Source: Crystallibacter permensis
GTDB lineage: Bacteria > Actinomycetota > Actinomycetes > Actinomycetales > Micrococcaceae
Direction of reading: 5' to 3'
DNA: 64,000 nucleotides
Assembly: GCF_025960875.1 (NCBI RefSeq)
Contig: NZ_JAODLR010000019.1
Location: forward strand, 21,775-85,774
A program made the position numbers and the translations under genes. The notes under the pieces were generated by a model, which saw only the letters and a list, made by a program, of their open reading frames with translations, did not search any database and had not been told where the DNA came from. Below, piece by piece: positions 1 to 9,218 of this stretch; positions within the stretch are counted from its first letter, which is position 1, and the number at the start of each line of letters is the position of its first letter.

Positions 1-6
1 TTGCCC

Positions 7-53
7 GGCTTGGCGGTGGCTCCTGCAGTTACGGCAGGAGCCACCGCCAGGCC
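7..53 (-). terminator. Hairpin terminator after ychF
   Basis: A perfect 16-bp inverted repeat (11-26 pairing with 34-49, 7-nt loop) extends to about 20 bp with one G-T pair. It starts 4 nt past the ychF stop codon. There is no long T run, so its strength is inferred from the stem alone. Confidence 0.7.
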
Positions 54-56
54 GAG

Positions 57-1142
57 TTATACATTGAATCTAAATTCCACGACGTCGCCGTCGGACATGA
101 CGTACTCTTTGCCTTCGATCCTGACCTTGCCGCGTGCTTTAGCCTCTGCCATCGAGCCGGCGTCGACGAGATCGGCGAAGGAGACCACTTCAGCTTTGAT
201 GAAGCCGCGCTGAAAATCGGAGTGGATGACTCCGGCCGCCTGCGGAGCGGTATCGCCCTGGTTGATCGTCCAGGCGCGTGCTTCCTTCGGCCCGGCCGTG
301 AGGTAAGTCTGGAGGCCCAGCGTATGGAAGCCAACCCTTGCCAGCTGGTCCAGACCGGATTCGTCCTGGCCGTTCATCTCCAGCATCTCGCGGGCTTCTT
401 CTGGTTCCAGCTCCACCAGATCCGATTCCAGCTTCGCGTCAAGGAACACGCAGTCCGCCGGAGCAATCAGTTCGCGTAACTCCGCCTGGCGCTCGGCGCT
501 GCCCAAAATAGTGTCATCGACGTTGAAGACATAGATAAAGGGCTTGGCCGTCAGCAGGCTCAGCTCCCGCAGGTTTTCGACGTCGAGCTTGTCGCTCTCG
601 ACGGACGAGAAGATCGTATCTCCGCGTTCAAGCACCTTCCGGGCTGCCTCCATGGCGGCCAGTTCGGCGGCGTCGCGCTTCTTGATCTTTACTTCCTTTT
701 CAACCCGGGGCAGCGCCTTTTCCAGCGTCTGCAGATCCGCGAGGATCAGTTCGGTGTTGATGGTCTCCAGATCGGAGCGCGGGTCCACCTTGCCTTCAAC
801 ATGGACCACATCGGGGTCATCGAACACCCGGATGACCTGGGCGATGGCCTGGGCTTCACGAATGTTGGCAAGAAACTGGTTGCCCAGCCCTTCGCCTTCG
901 GAGGCGCCCCGGACAATCCCGGCGATATCGACAAAAGACACGGTCGCCGGCAGGGTGCGTTGGGAGCCAAAGATCTTGGCCAGCTGATCCAGCCGGGAAT
1001 CCGGCAGGGGCACCACGCCGACATTCGGCTCGATGGTCGCGAACGGATAATTCGCCGCCAGAACCTGGTTGCGGGTCAGTGCGTTGAAGAGAGTTGATTT
1101 GCCGACGTTGGGCAGTCCGACGATGCCAATAGTAAGAGCCAC
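57..1142 (-). CDS. ychF: Redox-regulated ATPase/GTPase YchF
   Basis: Obg-superfamily P-loop protein that prefers ATP and associates with ribosomes in the cytoplasm; it is linked to stress and translation control. The P-loop GLPNVGKST is at residues 9-17. The base-specificity motif reads NVDD rather than the NKxD of true GTPases, a known trait of YchF. The C-terminal end carries a TGS domain finishing in VVEFRFNV. I chose the GTG at 1142 (361 aa, the usual family length) over an upstream in-frame start that would add 20 residues not found in the family. It is monocistronic and diverges from rmuC. Confidence 0.96.
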   Translation of the reverse strand: MALTIGIVGLPNVGKSTLFNALTRNQVLAANYPFATIEPNVGVVPLPDSRLDQLAKIFGSQRTLPATVSFVDIAGIVRGASEGEGLGNQFLANIREAQAIAQVIRVFDDPDVVHVEGKVDPRSDLETINTELILADLQTLEKALPRVEKEVKIKKRDAAELAAMEAARKVLERGDTIFSSVESDKLDVENLRELSLLTAKPFIYVFNVDDTILGSAERQAELRELIAPADCVFLDAKLESDLVELEPEEAREMLEMNGQDESGLDQLARVGFHTLGLQTYLTAGPKEARAWTINQGDTAPQAAGVIHSDFQRGFIKAEVVSFADLVDAGSMAEAKARGKVRIEGKEYVMSDGDVVEFRFNV

Positions 1143-1254
1143 GGTATCCAAGGATACCGGTGAGGTACCCGGCTCAGCGATTCGGCCGGAACGGTGGCGC
1201 AAACGACGCCCCGGCTTCGCCTAAATTGTCATAGCCGGCTGGCATGGTTGAGCT

Positions 1255-2466
1255 ATGGATGCGTTTCAGATTGTGCTCACATTGCTCATGCTGGTTATTG
1301 GGGCAGCGGCCGGGGCTGCGGGAACTGCGGTGGCATACCGACGCAGGGTCGCAGTGCTCGCGGAAGAAATTGACGACGCCGGTGCTCGTCTTGGCAACGC
1401 AACGGCCCGTTTGGCTGCGGCCGAGGCGGAAAGCCGATTGCTCGCCCAGCAGAACCGGCAGCTAACTGCCAGCAGCGAGCAGGACAACTCTGTGCTTCGC
1501 GCCCTGGTCCCTGTCGGGGAAAAGCTGAAGACGGTCCAGCAGCAGGTCAATGTGCTCGAGCGGGACCGCGTCGAACAATTCGGCCAGCTGGCCGAACAGC
1601 TGCGCGCCGCACAACTGAACGATGAGCAGTTGCTGCGCTCCACCCAGACCCTGACCGCGGCATTGCAGTCCAACTCCGCCCGCGGACAGTGGGGAGAGGT
1701 CCAGCTCCGCCGGGTGGTGGAGGCCGCCGGCATGCTGGCGCACGTGGACTTTAGCGAGCAGGTCCATCTGGTGGGGGCCGAACGTGCCCTTCGACCTGAC
1801 ATGCTGATCCATCTTCCCGGCTCCAAATCACTCGTGGTGGATGCCAAAGTGCCGCTGCGGGCGTATCTGGAAGCCCAGGAACTTCCGTCCTTCGGCTCCG
1901 CGGAGGAACGTGAAAAGCGGGCCGGACTGCTGACTACACATGCCAAGGCGGTCAAGGCACACGTAGACGCGCTTGCAAACAAGAAATACTGGGACGGAGT
2001 GGCTGCGTCCCCCGAACTCGTCCTGTGCTTCCTGCCCGCCGAATCCGTTCTTTCAGCAGCCCTGCACAGTGAACCGGGCCTATTGGATTACGCCTTCTCG
2101 CGCAACGTTGCCCTGGTCTCCCCCGTCTCACTGCTGGCCACGCTGAAGTCGGTCGCCTTCACCTGGCGGCAGGAAGTCCTCACCGAGAATGCCCGGGAGA
2201 TTTTCGAGCTCTCCCGCCAGCTCTACGACCGGCTGGGCACCCTTGGTGAGCATGTGACGAAGCTGGGCTCGTCCCTGAAGGGTTCAGTGGAAAAGTACAA
2301 CGCCTTCGTCGGAACACTTGAGTCCAGGGTCCTGCCGACAGCGCGGAAGATCAGTGCCTTTGACCCGTCTTCGCTGAAGGAAGCGCCTGCCCCTCAAGCC
2401 TTGGAGAGCACCCCACGGCTGTTGGCCGCACCGGAGCTCATTGCCGACCAGGAGCGTAGCGCCTAG
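1255..2466 (+). CDS. rmuC: DNA recombination protein RmuC
   Basis: RmuC-family protein of 403 aa. Loss of this family in E. coli raises recombination at inverted repeats, and the core is related to nuclease folds. An N-terminal membrane segment (about residues 5-27) is followed by a long Gln/Glu/Ala-rich coiled coil (about 30-135) and the conserved RmuC domain (about 135-370), which includes RGQWGEVQLRRVVEAAGM and the LVVDAKVPL segment. The ATG at 1255 gives the membrane anchor directly. It diverges from ychF and converges on ispH with about 33 nt between stop codons. Confidence 0.93.
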   Translation: MDAFQIVLTLLMLVIGAAAGAAGTAVAYRRRVAVLAEEIDDAGARLGNATARLAAAEAESRLLAQQNRQLTASSEQDNSVLRALVPVGEKLKTVQQQVNVLERDRVEQFGQLAEQLRAAQLNDEQLLRSTQTLTAALQSNSARGQWGEVQLRRVVEAAGMLAHVDFSEQVHLVGAERALRPDMLIHLPGSKSLVVDAKVPLRAYLEAQELPSFGSAEEREKRAGLLTTHAKAVKAHVDALANKKYWDGVAASPELVLCFLPAESVLSAALHSEPGLLDYAFSRNVALVSPVSLLATLKSVAFTWRQEVLTENAREIFELSRQLYDRLGTLGEHVTKLGSSLKGSVEKYNAFVGTLESRVLPTARKISAFDPSSLKEAPAPQALESTPRLLAAPELIADQERSA

Positions 2467-2499
2467 CCATAGGCACGCAGCTGCCCCGTCCCGCCACGT

Positions 2500-3585
2500 T
2501 TACCGTGCGGGCCGGGCGCCCCTGCCGCCGAGACCGCGTGAAACGTCGCCCTTTTCCTTGAGAGTTGCGCGCAGTTCCTTGGGCAGCGAGAACAGGATGT
2601 CCTCTTCTGCGGTGACCACTTCCTCAACATCGGCATAACCATAGTCAGCGAGCAGGCTCAGAACTTCGCGCACGAGGACCTCCGGCACGGACGCTCCGGA
2701 GGTCACACCCACAGTGGAAATGCCTTCAAACCAAGACTCATCGACCTGGTTCGCGAAGTCGACGCGGTAGGAAGCCTTGGCGCCGTATTCCAGAGCCACC
2801 TCCACCAGGCGCACGGAGTTGGAGGAATTCGCCGATCCGACCACGATGACCAGTTCCGCCTGCGGGGCGATCTTCTTGATCGCAGCCTGCCGGTTCGAGG
2901 TTGCGTAGCAAATGTCGTCGCTGGGCGGATCCTGCAGGGTCGGAAAGCGTTCCTTGAGCAGGTTGACGGTCAGCATGGTCTCGTCCACGCTCAGCGTGGT
3001 CTGCGAGAGCCAGATCACCTTGTTCGGATCCCGGACCTCAACCTTGTCGACATCTTCCGGACCGTTGACGATCTGGATATGCTCGGGGGCTTCTCCGGCG
3101 GTTCCCTCGACCTCCTCGTGGCCCTCATGTCCGATGAGGAGAATGTCGAAATCGTCCTTTGCGAAACGGACGGCCTCGCGGTGCACCTTTGTCACCAAGG
3201 GGCATGTCGCGTCAATTGTCTGCAGTCCGCGCTCGTCGGCAGACTGCACGACGGCAGGCGAAACGCCGTGGGCGGAGAAGATAACCAGTGCACCCTCGGG
3301 CACCTCGTCCGTCTCTTCGACGAAGATCGCGCCCTTTTCTTCCAACGTGCTGACTACATGGAGGTTGTGCACAATCTGCTTACGCACGTAAACCGGCGGG
3401 CCGTAATGCTCGAGCGCCTTTTCGACGGCGATGACGGCGCGGTCGACGCCTGCGCAGTACCCGCGCGGGGCAGCAAGCAGGACCTTGCGGGGGCCTTCGA
3501 CCGGTGCGGCAGAGGCAATGTCTTCGGGGCTGCGGCGCCTGCGCGGAATAGTGGGCATCGGAACGGAGACAGCAGTGCTACTCAT
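2500..3585 (-). CDS. ispH: 4-hydroxy-3-methylbut-2-enyl diphosphate reductase
   Basis: Last enzyme of the MEP isoprenoid pathway: reduces HMBPP to IPP and DMAPP with a [4Fe-4S] cluster. The three cluster cysteines are visible at C44 ([10 protein letters not shown]), C128 ([11 protein letters not shown]) and C226 ([10 protein letters not shown]). The N-terminal 30 residues are basic and poorly conserved, so an internal start at MPTIPRR (codon 10) is possible; the ATG at 3585 has a GGAGG placed very close to it. A membrane-protein gene lies 16 nt upstream on the same strand and is probably co-transcribed. Confidence 0.96.
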   Translation of the reverse strand: MSSTAVSVPMPTIPRRRRSPEDIASAAPVEGPRKVLLAAPRGYCAGVDRAVIAVEKALEHYGPPVYVRKQIVHNLHVVSTLEEKGAIFVEETDEVPEGALVIFSAHGVSPAVVQSADERGLQTIDATCPLVTKVHREAVRFAKDDFDILLIGHEGHEEVEGTAGEAPEHIQIVNGPEDVDKVEVRDPNKVIWLSQTTLSVDETMLTVNLLKERFPTLQDPPSDDICYATSNRQAAIKKIAPQAELVIVVGSANSSNSVRLVEVALEYGAKASYRVDFANQVDESWFEGISTVGVTSGASVPEVLVREVLSLLADYGYADVEEVVTAEEDILFSLPKELRATLKEKGDVSRGLGGRGARPAR

Positions 3586-3601
3586 ACCTCCATGCTAGCC
3601 G

Positions 3602-4426
3602 TTAGGCCCTTCGACCCGAGAGTTGGCGGGCTGTTACACCAATCACCGCGGCAGCCAATCCCGCCCCGGCGAGCACGACGGCCCAGGGCTGGAAAGACGT
3701 TGCCGCGAGTTCGACGAACCGAGCGGTAAAGGCATCGGCAACAGGGCCGGCCGCATCGTGCTGCGCAGCCACGTCCGGGGCCGCCTCCGCTGCCAGCCAG
3801 AATCCGACGGCGAGAATAACTGCGCCGACACCAAGCCAGGCAAGGGCAGTCGACGCCCTTCTCGCTACCAACAGGGTCAGCAACAGGCCGGCCAACGCTC
3901 CTGCCGCGATCCAGCGCCACTCGTTGGCAACACGCTGTACAAGGTCGACCGATTGCAGCTGATCTGCCTGGCCGATATCGACAATGAGCTCCTCTTGTAC
4001 GGGGATCTCTGTGCCTAAGGTGTCCGCTACCCGCTGAATCGCCAAGGCAACAATGGGAGCGATATCAAGCCGCAGGGCCCCCTCATCCGGGCCTTCTGCC
4101 TCCAGCGTCAGAGTATGGGACTTCGCCAAAGCTTCATTCCATGCCTGCGGGAACTCTTCCAGTCCGGTGACGGCTCCGGCGGCCCTGGCGATGATGGGAT
4201 CAACCAGCTCCTGGAGCCCCGGCGGCAGCTGGCTTTGGTTGCGCACCTCTTCCGCGATGGCTTCTGCCAGGGCGCTGCGGAAGTGTGGGTCCTGCCCCAT
4301 GGGTGCCGCCAATTCGACGAAGCCTTGCTGGTTCGTCAGGTTCTGGCTGGTCCATGCCGCAGGCACGGCGACGGCTGTCATCACCAATGTGACCAGGCCA
4401 AGGATCAAGGCAAGGACGGAACGCAT
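3602..4426 (-). CDS. Conserved membrane protein of unknown function
   Basis: 274 aa, function not recognised. An N-terminal signal-anchor (residues 4-24) is followed by about 155 residues predicted outside the cell, rich in Glu, Gln and Asp, with an AxAxEVRNQ helix. Three membrane helices then follow (about 168-187, 192-212, 237-260) with a short basic cytoplasmic end. It lies 16 nt upstream of ispH on the same strand, which suggests co-transcription but gives no function. The ATG at 4426 starts the hydrophobic segment directly. Confidence 0.8.
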   Translation of the reverse strand: MRSVLALILGLVTLVMTAVAVPAAWTSQNLTNQQGFVELAAPMGQDPHFRSALAEAIAEEVRNQSQLPPGLQELVDPIIARAAGAVTGLEEFPQAWNEALAKSHTLTLEAEGPDEGALRLDIAPIVALAIQRVADTLGTEIPVQEELIVDIGQADQLQSVDLVQRVANEWRWIAAGALAGLLLTLLVARRASTALAWLGVGAVILAVGFWLAAEAAPDVAAQHDAAGPVADAFTARFVELAATSFQPWAVVLAGAGLAAAVIGVTARQLSGRRA

Positions 4427-4574
4427 CCGCAGGCTCCTCTCCGCCGGCTTCCAGAGAGGCGCAGGATGCCTCTTGGGATAAGTAGAACAGAATCAATAAT
4501 GTCTGCGATAGCTGATAAGAATGTAAGGATCGCTGTACTGTAGCTGCGCCAAGCATCGCCGAGAGGGACACTAC

Positions 4575-5849
4575 GTGAACCAGAACCCGGGGCCACCCAC
4601 CGGTGGCCAGCTGGATGCCCCGGCCAAGCCATCCACACTGCCTGCTACCGCCATGGAGACCTCGGCGGAGAATCCCTGGCCATTGCGGCTGCTTTCGCAG
4701 AAGCTCAAGAGCCACATTGACCGTGTCCCGCCCACCTGGATCGAAGGCCAGGTGATTGAGCTCAACAGGCGGAACAATGTCACGTACCTCACGCTGCGGG
4801 ACACGGAAGCGGAAGCATCGTTCAGCCTCGTGGCCTGGGGAAGTGTCATGGCCCGGCTGGAGTTTCCACTTGAGCCGGGATCGCGCGTCGTGGCGCAGTT
4901 GAAGCCGGATCTATACGTCAAGACAGGCCGGCTCTCGATGCAAACCCGCGATATCCGCCCTGTGGGTCTGGGCGATCTGCTGGCGCGCCTCGAACGGCTT
5001 CGCCATGCCCTTGCCGCCGAGGGACTCTTCGCGCTCGAACGCAAGAAACCGCTTCCCATGCTGCCACACCGCATCGGGCTGATTACCGGCCGCGACTCGG
5101 ATGCCATGAAAGACGTTATCCGCAACGCTTCCCTGCGCTGGCCGGCCGTGGCCTTCGAAGTACGGGAAGTCGCTGTCCAGGGTGTTAATGCCGTAACCCA
5201 GATCCAGCGCGCATTGCTGGAACTGGACGCCCGCGAGGATGTCGACGTCATTGTCATTGCCCGCGGTGGCGGATCCCTCGAAGACCTGCTGCCCTTCAGC
5301 AGTGAGGATCTGATCCGCGCGGTTTCGGCTGCCCGCACGCCCGTGGTCAGCGCTATCGGACACGAAGCGGACCGTCCCCTGCTGGACGAGGTCGCGGATC
5401 TCCGCGCTTCCACTCCGACCGATGCCGCAAAGCGTATTGTCCCCGACGTTAACGAGGAGCTCGCCAGGATCGCCCAGGCACGGCAGATGCTGGACCGCAG
5501 GGTGGACCAGTTGATCCGGGTCGAGAGCGAGCGGCTGACAGCTATCCGTTCCCGTCCCGTTCTGGCCAATCCAGCCAGCATGGTGGAAGCCCGGCACGAG
5601 GACCTGCAGCGTTTGTCCACACGCGCTTACAACTGCATCTCGGCCGCCGTACACAGGGACTCGGACCGCATCGCCCATCTCAGGGCGCAGGTTCGTTCCC
5701 TCTCGCCCCAAAACACCTTGGACCGTGGCTACGCCGTCGTACAGCTTCCGGACGGAAGCGTCCTGCGCGACAGCTCTGACGCCGCGGCGGGAACGCGGCT
5801 TCGCGTGCGTGTTTCCGTCGGCGAACTGTCCGCCGACGTCGCTCCGTAA
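4575..5849 (+). CDS. xseA: Exodeoxyribonuclease VII large subunit
   Basis: Large subunit of ExoVII, which degrades single-stranded DNA from both ends in DNA repair. It has an N-terminal OB-fold (about residues 35-130, including the PPTWIEGQVIEL segment typical of the family) and the catalytic exonuclease VII domain (about 145-400) with GLITGRDSDAMKD, VDVIVIARGGGSLEDL and SAIGHEADRPLLDEVAD. 424 aa is close to the usual length. The GTG at 4575 follows a GAGAGG ribosome-binding site. It is followed after 38 nt by xseB. The 148-nt divergent region upstream is more AT-rich than its surroundings and probably holds the promoter. Confidence 0.97.
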   Translation: MNQNPGPPTGGQLDAPAKPSTLPATAMETSAENPWPLRLLSQKLKSHIDRVPPTWIEGQVIELNRRNNVTYLTLRDTEAEASFSLVAWGSVMARLEFPLEPGSRVVAQLKPDLYVKTGRLSMQTRDIRPVGLGDLLARLERLRHALAAEGLFALERKKPLPMLPHRIGLITGRDSDAMKDVIRNASLRWPAVAFEVREVAVQGVNAVTQIQRALLELDAREDVDVIVIARGGGSLEDLLPFSSEDLIRAVSAARTPVVSAIGHEADRPLLDEVADLRASTPTDAAKRIVPDVNEELARIAQARQMLDRRVDQLIRVESERLTAIRSRPVLANPASMVEARHEDLQRLSTRAYNCISAAVHRDSDRIAHLRAQVRSLSPQNTLDRGYAVVQLPDGSVLRDSSDAAAGTRLRVRVSVGELSADVAP

Positions 5850-5887
5850 TACTGAACAACACCATCAATCCGAAAGCGGGAACCAGC

Positions 5888-6154
5888 ATGGATGCCAAGA
5901 ATTCCGTCGAAATTGCCGATGTCGCATCGCTGAGCTACGAGCAGGCACGGGAGGAACTCGTCGCCGTTGTAAGCCAGCTGGAAACCGGCGGGGCCAGTCT
6001 TGAACAGTCGTTAGCCCTATGGGAACGCGGTGAAGCCCTGGCCGCCCGGTGCGAAACGTGGCTGGAAGGGGCCCGGCAACGCCTCGACGCAGCCAGGGCC
6101 AACGCGGCTGGCGGACCGGAGGCAACAGGAATGGCGGAACCAGGCAGGGACTAA
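5888..6154 (+). CDS. xseB: Exodeoxyribonuclease VII small subunit
   Basis: 88 aa; several copies bind each XseA to form active ExoVII. The family signature is visible: LSYEQAREELVAVVSQLETGG (helix 1), then SLEQSLALWERGEALAARCETWLEGARQRL (helix 2). A GC-rich Ala/Gly tail follows. A GGGA-containing site precedes the ATG. It converges on the PPK2 gene, with only 9 nt between the stop codons. Confidence 0.96.
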   Translation: MDAKNSVEIADVASLSYEQAREELVAVVSQLETGGASLEQSLALWERGEALAARCETWLEGARQRLDAARANAAGGPEATGMAEPGRD

Positions 6155-6163
6155 CCTTCGTGG

Positions 6164-7015
6164 TCAGCTTTCAGCCAACCGCTTTTTCTCTGCCGCCACG
6201 TCGAAATCCGCCCTCGGCCACTGGGGATTGATGTCTTCGAGTACATCGATCAGCAGCTGTTGGACTGCGAGCCGCGCGTACCATTTCTTGTCCGCCGGGA
6301 CCACGTACCAAGGCGCGATATCTGTGCTGGTGCGTTCCAAAGCCATTTGGTACGCCTGCTGGTACTGGTCCCAGAATGAGCGGTCATCGACGTCGCCGGG
6401 GTTGTACTTCCAGTGCTTATCCGGCCGGTCCAGCCGTTCCTGCAGCCGGCCTTTCTGCTCATCCTTGCTGATGTGCAGCATGACTTTGATGATGCGGGTA
6501 CCGCCCGCGGCGACCCTGGCCTCAAAGTCCCTGATGATGCTGTAGCGCTGTTCAATCTCGTCGGCGGGAGAGAGCTTGCGGACCCGTTGGACCAGCACGT
6601 CCTCGTAATGCGAGCGGTCAAAGACACCGATGATGCCAGGCTCCGGCAGCTCTTTTTCGATCCGCCACAGGAAGCCCTTGGACTGTTCCTCCGCCGTCGG
6701 TGCTTTGAACGCCTTGTGGTGGATGCCTTGCGGATCGGCTGCTCCGATGACATGGCGGACGATGCTGCCCTTGCCGCCGGTGTCCATGGCCTGCAGGACC
6801 AGCAGCACGCTCTCGCGGGCGCCGAACCGGCTCTGGGCGAACAGCTTCTCCTGCAGTTCCGTGAGCTGCTCGTCCTCCCGGTCGAGGAGTTCTTTGCCTG
6901 CCTCCTTATCGCCGGTAAACCCCGGGGTCGATCCGGGGTCGACATGGCGCAGGTCGAAGCCCGTCTGCACTCGCAGCAGGACGGTCGGACTCGGGCTGAA
7001 CGCGGTGGTCTCCAT
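6164..7015 (-). CDS. PPK2-family polyphosphate kinase
   Basis: 283 aa. PPK2 enzymes transfer phosphate between polyphosphate and nucleotides in the cytoplasm, affecting energy charge. The Walker A-like loop is VLQAMDTGGKGSIVRHV (about residues 73-89) and the second motif is FDRSHYEDVLVQRV, both diagnostic. I cannot tell from sequence whether it prefers AMP, ADP or GDP. The ATG at 7015 shares one base with the stop codon of the alanine aminotransferase gene (TAATG), which points to translational coupling. A longer reading frame extends upstream but overlaps that gene and is rejected. Confidence 0.93.
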   Translation of the reverse strand: METTAFSPSPTVLLRVQTGFDLRHVDPGSTPGFTGDKEAGKELLDREDEQLTELQEKLFAQSRFGARESVLLVLQAMDTGGKGSIVRHVIGAADPQGIHHKAFKAPTAEEQSKGFLWRIEKELPEPGIIGVFDRSHYEDVLVQRVRKLSPADEIEQRYSIIRDFEARVAAGGTRIIKVMLHISKDEQKGRLQERLDRPDKHWKYNPGDVDDRSFWDQYQQAYQMALERTSTDIAPWYVVPADKKWYARLAVQQLLIDVLEDINPQWPRADFDVAAEKKRLAES

Positions 7016-8229
7016 TACGGCTTGTACGTACTCAGGAATTCGGCGATCCGGTTGACGGCTTCCTCGAGGATGCCGACGTTGGGCAGGGTCACAAGCCGGA
7101 AATGGTCCGGTTTGTGCCAGTTGAAAGCGCGCCCGTGGGAGACGAGGATCTTTTGCTGCTTGAGCAGATCCAGCGCAAACTTCTCGTCGTCCTTGATCGG
7201 GTACACGTCCGGGTCCAGCTTGGGAAACAGGTAGAGGGCTCCCCTGGCCTGCTGGGTGCTGACGCCGGGAATGGCATTGAGCATTTCGTAGGCCTTGTCC
7301 CGCTGTTCCAGCAACCGGCCTCCGGGCAGGATCAGATCGTTGATGCTTTGGTAGCCCCCGAGTGCCGTCTGGATGGCATGCTGCGCGGGAACATTCGCGC
7401 ACAAACGCATGTTGGTCAACAGGTTGATGCCTTCGATGTAGTCCGTAGCCAGGTGTTTCGGCCCGGAGATGGCCATCCACCCGCTGCGGAATCCGCAGAC
7501 CCGGTAGGCCTTGGACAGCCCGCTGAAGGTCATGACCAGCACGTCGTCGGCCAGCAGAGCTGTATTTACATGCTGCGCATCCTCATAAAGGATTTTCTCG
7601 TAGATTTCGTCCGAGAACACCACCAGATTGTGCTTCCGGGCCAGTTCGAGCATTCCCTCGAGCACTTGTTGCGGGTACACCGCACCGGTGGGGTTGTTCG
7701 GATTGATGATCACGATGCCCTTGGTATTGGGCGTGATCTTTCGCTCCAGATCCTCCAGATCCGGCAGCCATCCTTCTTCCTCCACACACAGGTAATGGAT
7801 GGGATGGCCGCCGGCCAGGCTCACGGAGGCAGTCCAGAGGGGATAGTCGGGCGCGGGGATCAGCACCTCGTCGCCGTTGTTGAGCAGCGCCTGCAGGCTC
7901 ATGGTGATCAGTTCGCTGACCCCGTTGCCCAGGTAGACATCGTCAACGCCGATGTCCTGGATGCCGCGGGTCTGGTAATACTGCGACACCGCGGTCCGGG
8001 CCGAGAAGATCCCGCGGGAATCGCTGTAGCCCTGGGCATCGGGCAGGTTCCGGATCATGTCCACGAGGATGGCATCCGGCGCTTCGAACCCGAAGGGCGC
8101 CGGATTTCCGATGTTCAGCTTCAGGATCCGGTGGCCCTCGGACTCCATGCGTTGCGCATGCTCAAGCAGCGGACCGCGGATATCGTAAAGGACGTTATGA
8201 AGCTTGTTGGACTGCTTGAACTGGGCCAT
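7015..8229 (-). CDS. Alanine aminotransferase, AlaA type
   Basis: Class I/II PLP-dependent aminotransferase, 404 aa, very like E. coli AlaA (pyruvate + glutamate to alanine + 2-oxoglutarate). The N-terminal KLHNVLYDIRGP segment is characteristic of AlaA. INPNNPTGAVYP and SGLSKAYRVCGFR hold the conserved residues, with Lys240 as the expected PLP lysine. It is the first gene of a two-gene unit with PPK2 through a TAATG overlap. A short gap separates it from the ABC transporter operon upstream. The functional assignment rests on motif similarity. Confidence 0.93.
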   Translation of the reverse strand: MAQFKQSNKLHNVLYDIRGPLLEHAQRMESEGHRILKLNIGNPAPFGFEAPDAILVDMIRNLPDAQGYSDSRGIFSARTAVSQYYQTRGIQDIGVDDVYLGNGVSELITMSLQALLNNGDEVLIPAPDYPLWTASVSLAGGHPIHYLCVEEEGWLPDLEDLERKITPNTKGIVIINPNNPTGAVYPQQVLEGMLELARKHNLVVFSDEIYEKILYEDAQHVNTALLADDVLVMTFSGLSKAYRVCGFRSGWMAISGPKHLATDYIEGINLLTNMRLCANVPAQHAIQTALGGYQSINDLILPGGRLLEQRDKAYEMLNAIPGVSTQQARGALYLFPKLDPDVYPIKDDEKFALDLLKQQKILVSHGRAFNWHKPDHFRLVTLPNVGILEEAVNRIAEFLSTYKP

Positions 8230-8257
8230 TTAAGCATCTTCGCATATCGGAACGGGT

Positions 8258-9208
8258 TTACTTCGTCAGCCCGTTTTCGCTAAGCCAGTCCGCCGCCGCG
8301 TCTGCCGGATTGCGCTTTTCGTCCCCGCTGACCTGACGGTTGAGATCAATCAGGTCTTCCGTGGTCAGCGCGGCTGAGACGTCGTTCAGCACCTCTGCCG
8401 CTTCCTCGCTGACTTTGTCCTGATTCACCAAGGGAAGCACCTGCTGGGCGATGAAGTTATTCTTCGGGTCCTCCAGCACCACCAGGTCATTATCCTCGAT
8501 CGACGGTGTTGTGGTGTAGATGTCAGCGATCTGGATCTGGTCGGTAATCAGCGCCTGCAGGGTGGCCGGGCCGCCGCCGTCGTTAATCGGTTCGAAGGAC
8601 TTCGGTTCGCAGCCGTAGTTCTCCTTCAGCCCGGGCAGCCCGTATTCACGCTCGGCGAATTCAGGATTGGCGCCGAGCACCAACTCGTCGCACACCGGCC
8701 CCAAGTCTGCGATGCTCTCGAGCTGGTACTTCTCGGCGGTGGCTTTGGTGACCACCATGGCGTCCTTGCTTTCGGCGGAGGCCGGTTCCAGGACGCCCAG
8801 TCCCTCCGGCAAGGCAGCGGGAAGGGCATCCATGATCTCCCCGGCGGAAGCAGCCGTTGCCTCGGGATCCAGGAACAACAACAGGTTGCCGCTGTAGTCG
8901 GGAACGACGTCCACGGACCCTTCTTCAACCGCCTTCACATATACCTCCCGGGAACCGATGCCGGGCTTGGTGGTGACATCGAAACCCGCAGCGGTAAGCG
9001 CGCCGGCATAGATCTCGGCGACGATCTGGCTTTCGGGGAAGTTGGCGGATCCGACCACCAGGGAACCGGTTGCGCCTGAACTGGCGGCGGTATCGGACGA
9101 CCCCTCCAACGGATTGGAATTGGCGCCGCATGCCGTCAGCGTGACGGTCAGGGCGGTCATGGCTGCCGCCGCCAACATTGCCCGGCGTGAGGATGTCTGG
9201 ATCTTCAA
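8258..9208 (-). CDS. Osmolyte ABC transporter substrate-binding lipoprotein
   Basis: OpuAC/ProX-family binding protein, 316 aa, for quaternary amines such as glycine betaine, carnitine or choline. A signal peptide ends in a lipobox VTLTACGAN (Cys27), so it is a membrane-anchored lipoprotein. The body contains VVGSANFPESQIVAEIYAGAL, typical of the OpuC/OsmX branch, and IADIYTTTPSIEDNDLVVLEDP. I chose the TTG at 9208 because AAAGGAG lies just upstream; a longer frame would put extra residues before the signal peptide. The last gene of an operon, it starts 10 nt after the second permease stop. Confidence 0.93.
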   Translation of the reverse strand: MKIQTSSRRAMLAAAAMTALTVTLTACGANSNPLEGSSDTAASSGATGSLVVGSANFPESQIVAEIYAGALTAAGFDVTTKPGIGSREVYVKAVEEGSVDVVPDYSGNLLLFLDPEATAASAGEIMDALPAALPEGLGVLEPASAESKDAMVVTKATAEKYQLESIADLGPVCDELVLGANPEFAEREYGLPGLKENYGCEPKSFEPINDGGGPATLQALITDQIQIADIYTTTPSIEDNDLVVLEDPKNNFIAQQVLPLVNQDKVSEEAAEVLNDVSAALTTEDLIDLNRQVSGDEKRNPADAAADWLSENGLTK

Positions 9209-9218
9209 GGCTTCTCCT

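Noticed and set aside
7016..7480. 155-residue extension of the PPK2 protein
   Set aside because: It lies in another frame of the alanine aminotransferase gene; the TAATG start gives the family length.
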